Origin: an uncultured Eubacteriales bacterium
Lineage (GTDB): Bacteria; Bacillota; Clostridia; Oscillospirales; Oscillospiraceae
NCBI GenBank assembly: GCA_905205195.1
Contig: CAJLCS010000085.1
Coordinates: 1 to 7,688 of the forward strand
DNA length: 7,688 bases
Reading direction: 5' to 3'
The position numbers and the translations under genes are program-made. The notes under the pieces are model-generated. The model was not told the origin of the DNA and did not search any database. It saw nothing but the letters and a program-made list of their open reading frames with translations. How positions within the stretch are numbered: position 1 is the first letter of the stretch; each line of letters starts with the position of its first letter. Below, one piece after another: positions 6,181-7,688 of the stretch.

Positions 6181-6826
6181 GATGCTTCATCCTTTCCGTC
6201 ATGTTCTTTTTGGCGTTTTCCGTATGCTGCGCCGTCAGCTCTGCCGCCAGCTCTGCGTCTCCCGCTTCGATGGCGTTGAAAATACCCCGGTGCTCCTGCA
6301 CCACCAGTGCCGTCCGCTTTTCGTCGGCAATGGAGGCCTTCCGATAGCGGCGGGTCTTGCGGTGGAGGGGAATCAGCGTGTCCCGGATCACCGCGTGGCC
6401 GCAGATTTCGCAGATTTTGTCGTGGAACGCATCGTCCATCTGCCGCAGATGCTCGGTATCTCCTTTGGAAAAATAAAACTCCTGCAAGTCGATGATGCTC
6501 CGCAGCTCCGCGATGCCCTCCGGCGTCTGATTTTTGGCGGCATAATAGGAGGCCAGCCCTTCCACCTTGCACCGGATGTCCATGATGTCGATCAGGTCCT
6601 CCTCGGTAATGCCCAGCACCCGGGAGCCTTTGCCTGCATCCTCAATCAGATGCTCCTGCTCCAGCCGCCGCAGCGCTTCCCGGATGGGGGTGCGGCTGAC
6701 ATTCAGCTGCTCCACCAGCTTCAGCTCCGTGAGGATTTCCCCCCGGGGGTAAACGCCCTGAATGATATCACCCTCCAGCCGCTCGAACACCTGATCGGCC
6801 AGGGTCACCGTTTTGAATTCCTTCAT
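6173..6826 (-). CDS. GntR family transcriptional regulator, FCD (FadR-like) type
   Basis: A 217-residue one-component regulator. Residues about 8-72 form the winged helix-turn-helix, with the GntR signature LNVSRTPIREALRRLEQEHLI (41-61) as recognition region. Residues about 76-205 are an all-helical FCD ligand domain whose likely metal site is D131, H135, H179 and H201; such domains usually bind carboxylic acids through the metal. ATG at 6826 shares one base with the synthase stop (TAATG), and AAAGGAG (6840-6834) lies 7 bases ahead. Sitting as second gene inside a citrate/2-oxoglutarate operon, it probably senses a di- or tricarboxylate or related acid and controls this operon, including itself. 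The operator should lie upstream of the synthase gene, outside the window. Ligand and direction of control are inferences; the family assignment is firm. Confidence 0.92.
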   Translation of the reverse strand: MKEFKTVTLADQVFERLEGDIIQGVYPRGEILTELKLVEQLNVSRTPIREALRRLEQEHLIEDAGKGSRVLGITEEDLIDIMDIRCKVEGLASYYAAKNQTPEGIAELRSIIDLQEFYFSKGDTEHLRQMDDAFHDKICEICGHAVIRDTLIPLHRKTRRYRKASIADEKRTALVVQEHRGIFNAIEAGDAELAAELTAQHTENAKKNMTERMKHHG

Positions 6827-7688
6827 TATTCCGCTCCTTTCCCGGCAAAGCGGCCCGGGGCCAGCTCCTCGATTTTGGACACCAGCTCCTTGTTGGAAAG
6901 CGACGTCTGCCGCCCTTCCTCGTACATACCGTCCACCCAGCCCTTCATGGCCAGCACCAGCGGGTCCTGCTTGGAGAGCTTTTCGCCCTCTTGCAGGCCG
7001 TAATGCTGATTGATCCAGTAGGCAATCCCGGCCAGGCCTGAGGTTTTGCTGATCTGGACGGCGGCGGGCCGATTGAGTAGCTTTTCCGTGTCGAAAATCG
7101 TATAGATTTCCGCATCCTTCAGCAGGCCGTCGGCGTGAATCCCCGCCCGGGTCACGTTGAAGTCCCGGCCCACAAAGGGCGTCATGGGCGGAATGTCGTA
7201 GCCGATCTCGTGCCGGAAGTAATCCGCAATTTCCGTAATCACCGTGGGTTCCATGCCATCCATGGAACCCCGGAGGGAGGCGTATTCAAACACCATGGCC
7301 TCCAGCGGGATATTGCCGGTGCGCTCGCCGATTCCCAGCAGGGAGCAGTTCACCGCGCAGGCACCGTACAGCCAGGCGGTGGAGGCGTTGGCCACCGCCT
7401 TGTAGAAGTCGTTGTGGCCGTGCCATTCCAGACATTCGCTGGGAACGTCGGAATAATGCTGCAATCCGTAGACGATACCGGCCACGCTGCGAGGCAGCGC
7501 CGCCTCGGTGTAGGGAACACCGTAGCCCATGGTGTCGCAGGCCCGGATTTTCACCGGGATCCCCGCCTGCCGGGACAGCTTCTGCAGCTCGTTGACGAAG
7601 GGCACCACAAAGCCGTAAAAATCTGCCCGGGTAATATCCTCCACATGGCACCGGGGGATGACACCGGCCTCGAAGGCATCGGACACCG
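6826..7688 (-). CDS. Re-citrate synthase-like DRE-TIM enzyme (isopropylmalate/homocitrate synthase family; 5' end missing)
   Basis: The C-terminal 286 residues of a DRE-TIM metallolyase; the GTG at 7686 is an internal codon and the start lies beyond the window. Numbering from it, metal-binding HGHND is at 89-93, with CDTMGYG (50-56), GERTGN (120-125) and RAGIHADGLLKD (180-191), all typical of isopropylmalate/homocitrate synthases. These motifs do not fix the substrate. Context does: the downstream partners are an aconitase and an isocitrate dehydrogenase, as in Clostridium acetobutylicum, where the equivalent gene encodes Re-citrate synthase, which condenses oxaloacetate with acetyl-CoA on the Re face. 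There is no C-terminal leucine-binding LeuA dimer domain: only about 70 residues follow the TIM-barrel and linker motifs. The stop TAA overlaps the regulator's ATG by one base. Automatic annotation would probably call it 2-isopropylmalate synthase; homocitrate synthase is the main alternative. Confidence 0.8.
   Translation of the reverse strand, partial: VSDAFEAGVIPRCHVEDITRADFYGFVVPFVNELQKLSRQAGIPVKIRACDTMGYGVPYTEAALPRSVAGIVYGLQHYSDVPSECLEWHGHNDFYKAVANASTAWLYGACAVNCSLLGIGERTGNIPLEAMVFEYASLRGSMDGMEPTVITEIADYFRHEIGYDIPPMTPFVGRDFNVTRAGIHADGLLKDAEIYTIFDTEKLLNRPAAVQISKTSGLAGIAYWINQHYGLQEGEKLSKQDPLVLAMKGWVDGMYEEGRQTSLSNKELVSKIEELAPGRFAGKGAE

Noticed and set aside
4498..6279. Long plus-strand open frame of 593 codons opposite the aconitase gene
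   Set aside because: It is antisense to a well-conserved enzyme and rich in His, Gly, Arg and Gln as expected for a GC-rich shadow frame. It shows no domain and no SD.

Overview
The window looks like chromosome of a GC-rich, spore-forming, anaerobic Firmicute of the Clostridia, probably Oscillospiraceae-like. The evidence is a SpoIID-type/peptidoglycan-binding protein of a kind recalled from that group, strong AGGAGG-like ribosome binding sites, and a Re-citrate-synthase-type route to 2-oxoglutarate. No rRNA, tRNA, insertion sequence, CRISPR array or phage gene is visible. The taxonomic placement is an inference from gene content.

Left part (1-2266, + strand). The window opens inside a SpoIID-domain protein with two peptidoglycan-binding modules. 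It overlaps, by ATGA, a small protein that is almost entirely two more such modules. A 132-bp gap with a good sigma-A-like promoter (TTGATT, 16 bp, TATAAT) leads to a CDP-alcohol phosphatidyltransferase, most likely PgsA of phosphatidylglycerol synthesis.

Centre (2262-3142). A perfect 21-bp inverted repeat with a 5-base loop contains the stop codons of both pgsA and a convergent GNAT acetyltransferase gene, and probably ends transcription from both sides. The 296 bp upstream of the GNAT gene carry an extended -10 promoter candidate, a leader of about 150 nt with paired segments, and a textbook intrinsic terminator that ends just before the GNAT ribosome binding site. This layout suggests transcription attenuation, and I could not match the leader to a known riboswitch class.

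Right part (3143-7688, - strand). Four tightly coupled genes are read from right to left: the C-terminal part of a DRE-TIM synthase best read as Re-citrate synthase, an FCD-type GntR regulator, a 643-residue aconitase, and an isocitrate/isopropylmalate dehydrogenase-family protein. Junctions are TAATG, an 8-base overlap and ATGA. Together they would turn oxaloacetate plus acetyl-CoA into citrate, isocitrate and 2-oxoglutarate, the carbon skeleton of glutamate, with the embedded regulator probably controlling its own operon.

I see no clearly new multi-gene system. The items most worth a second look are the GNAT leader/attenuator, the double-stop palindrome, and the unusual cofactor-pocket residues of the dehydrogenase.
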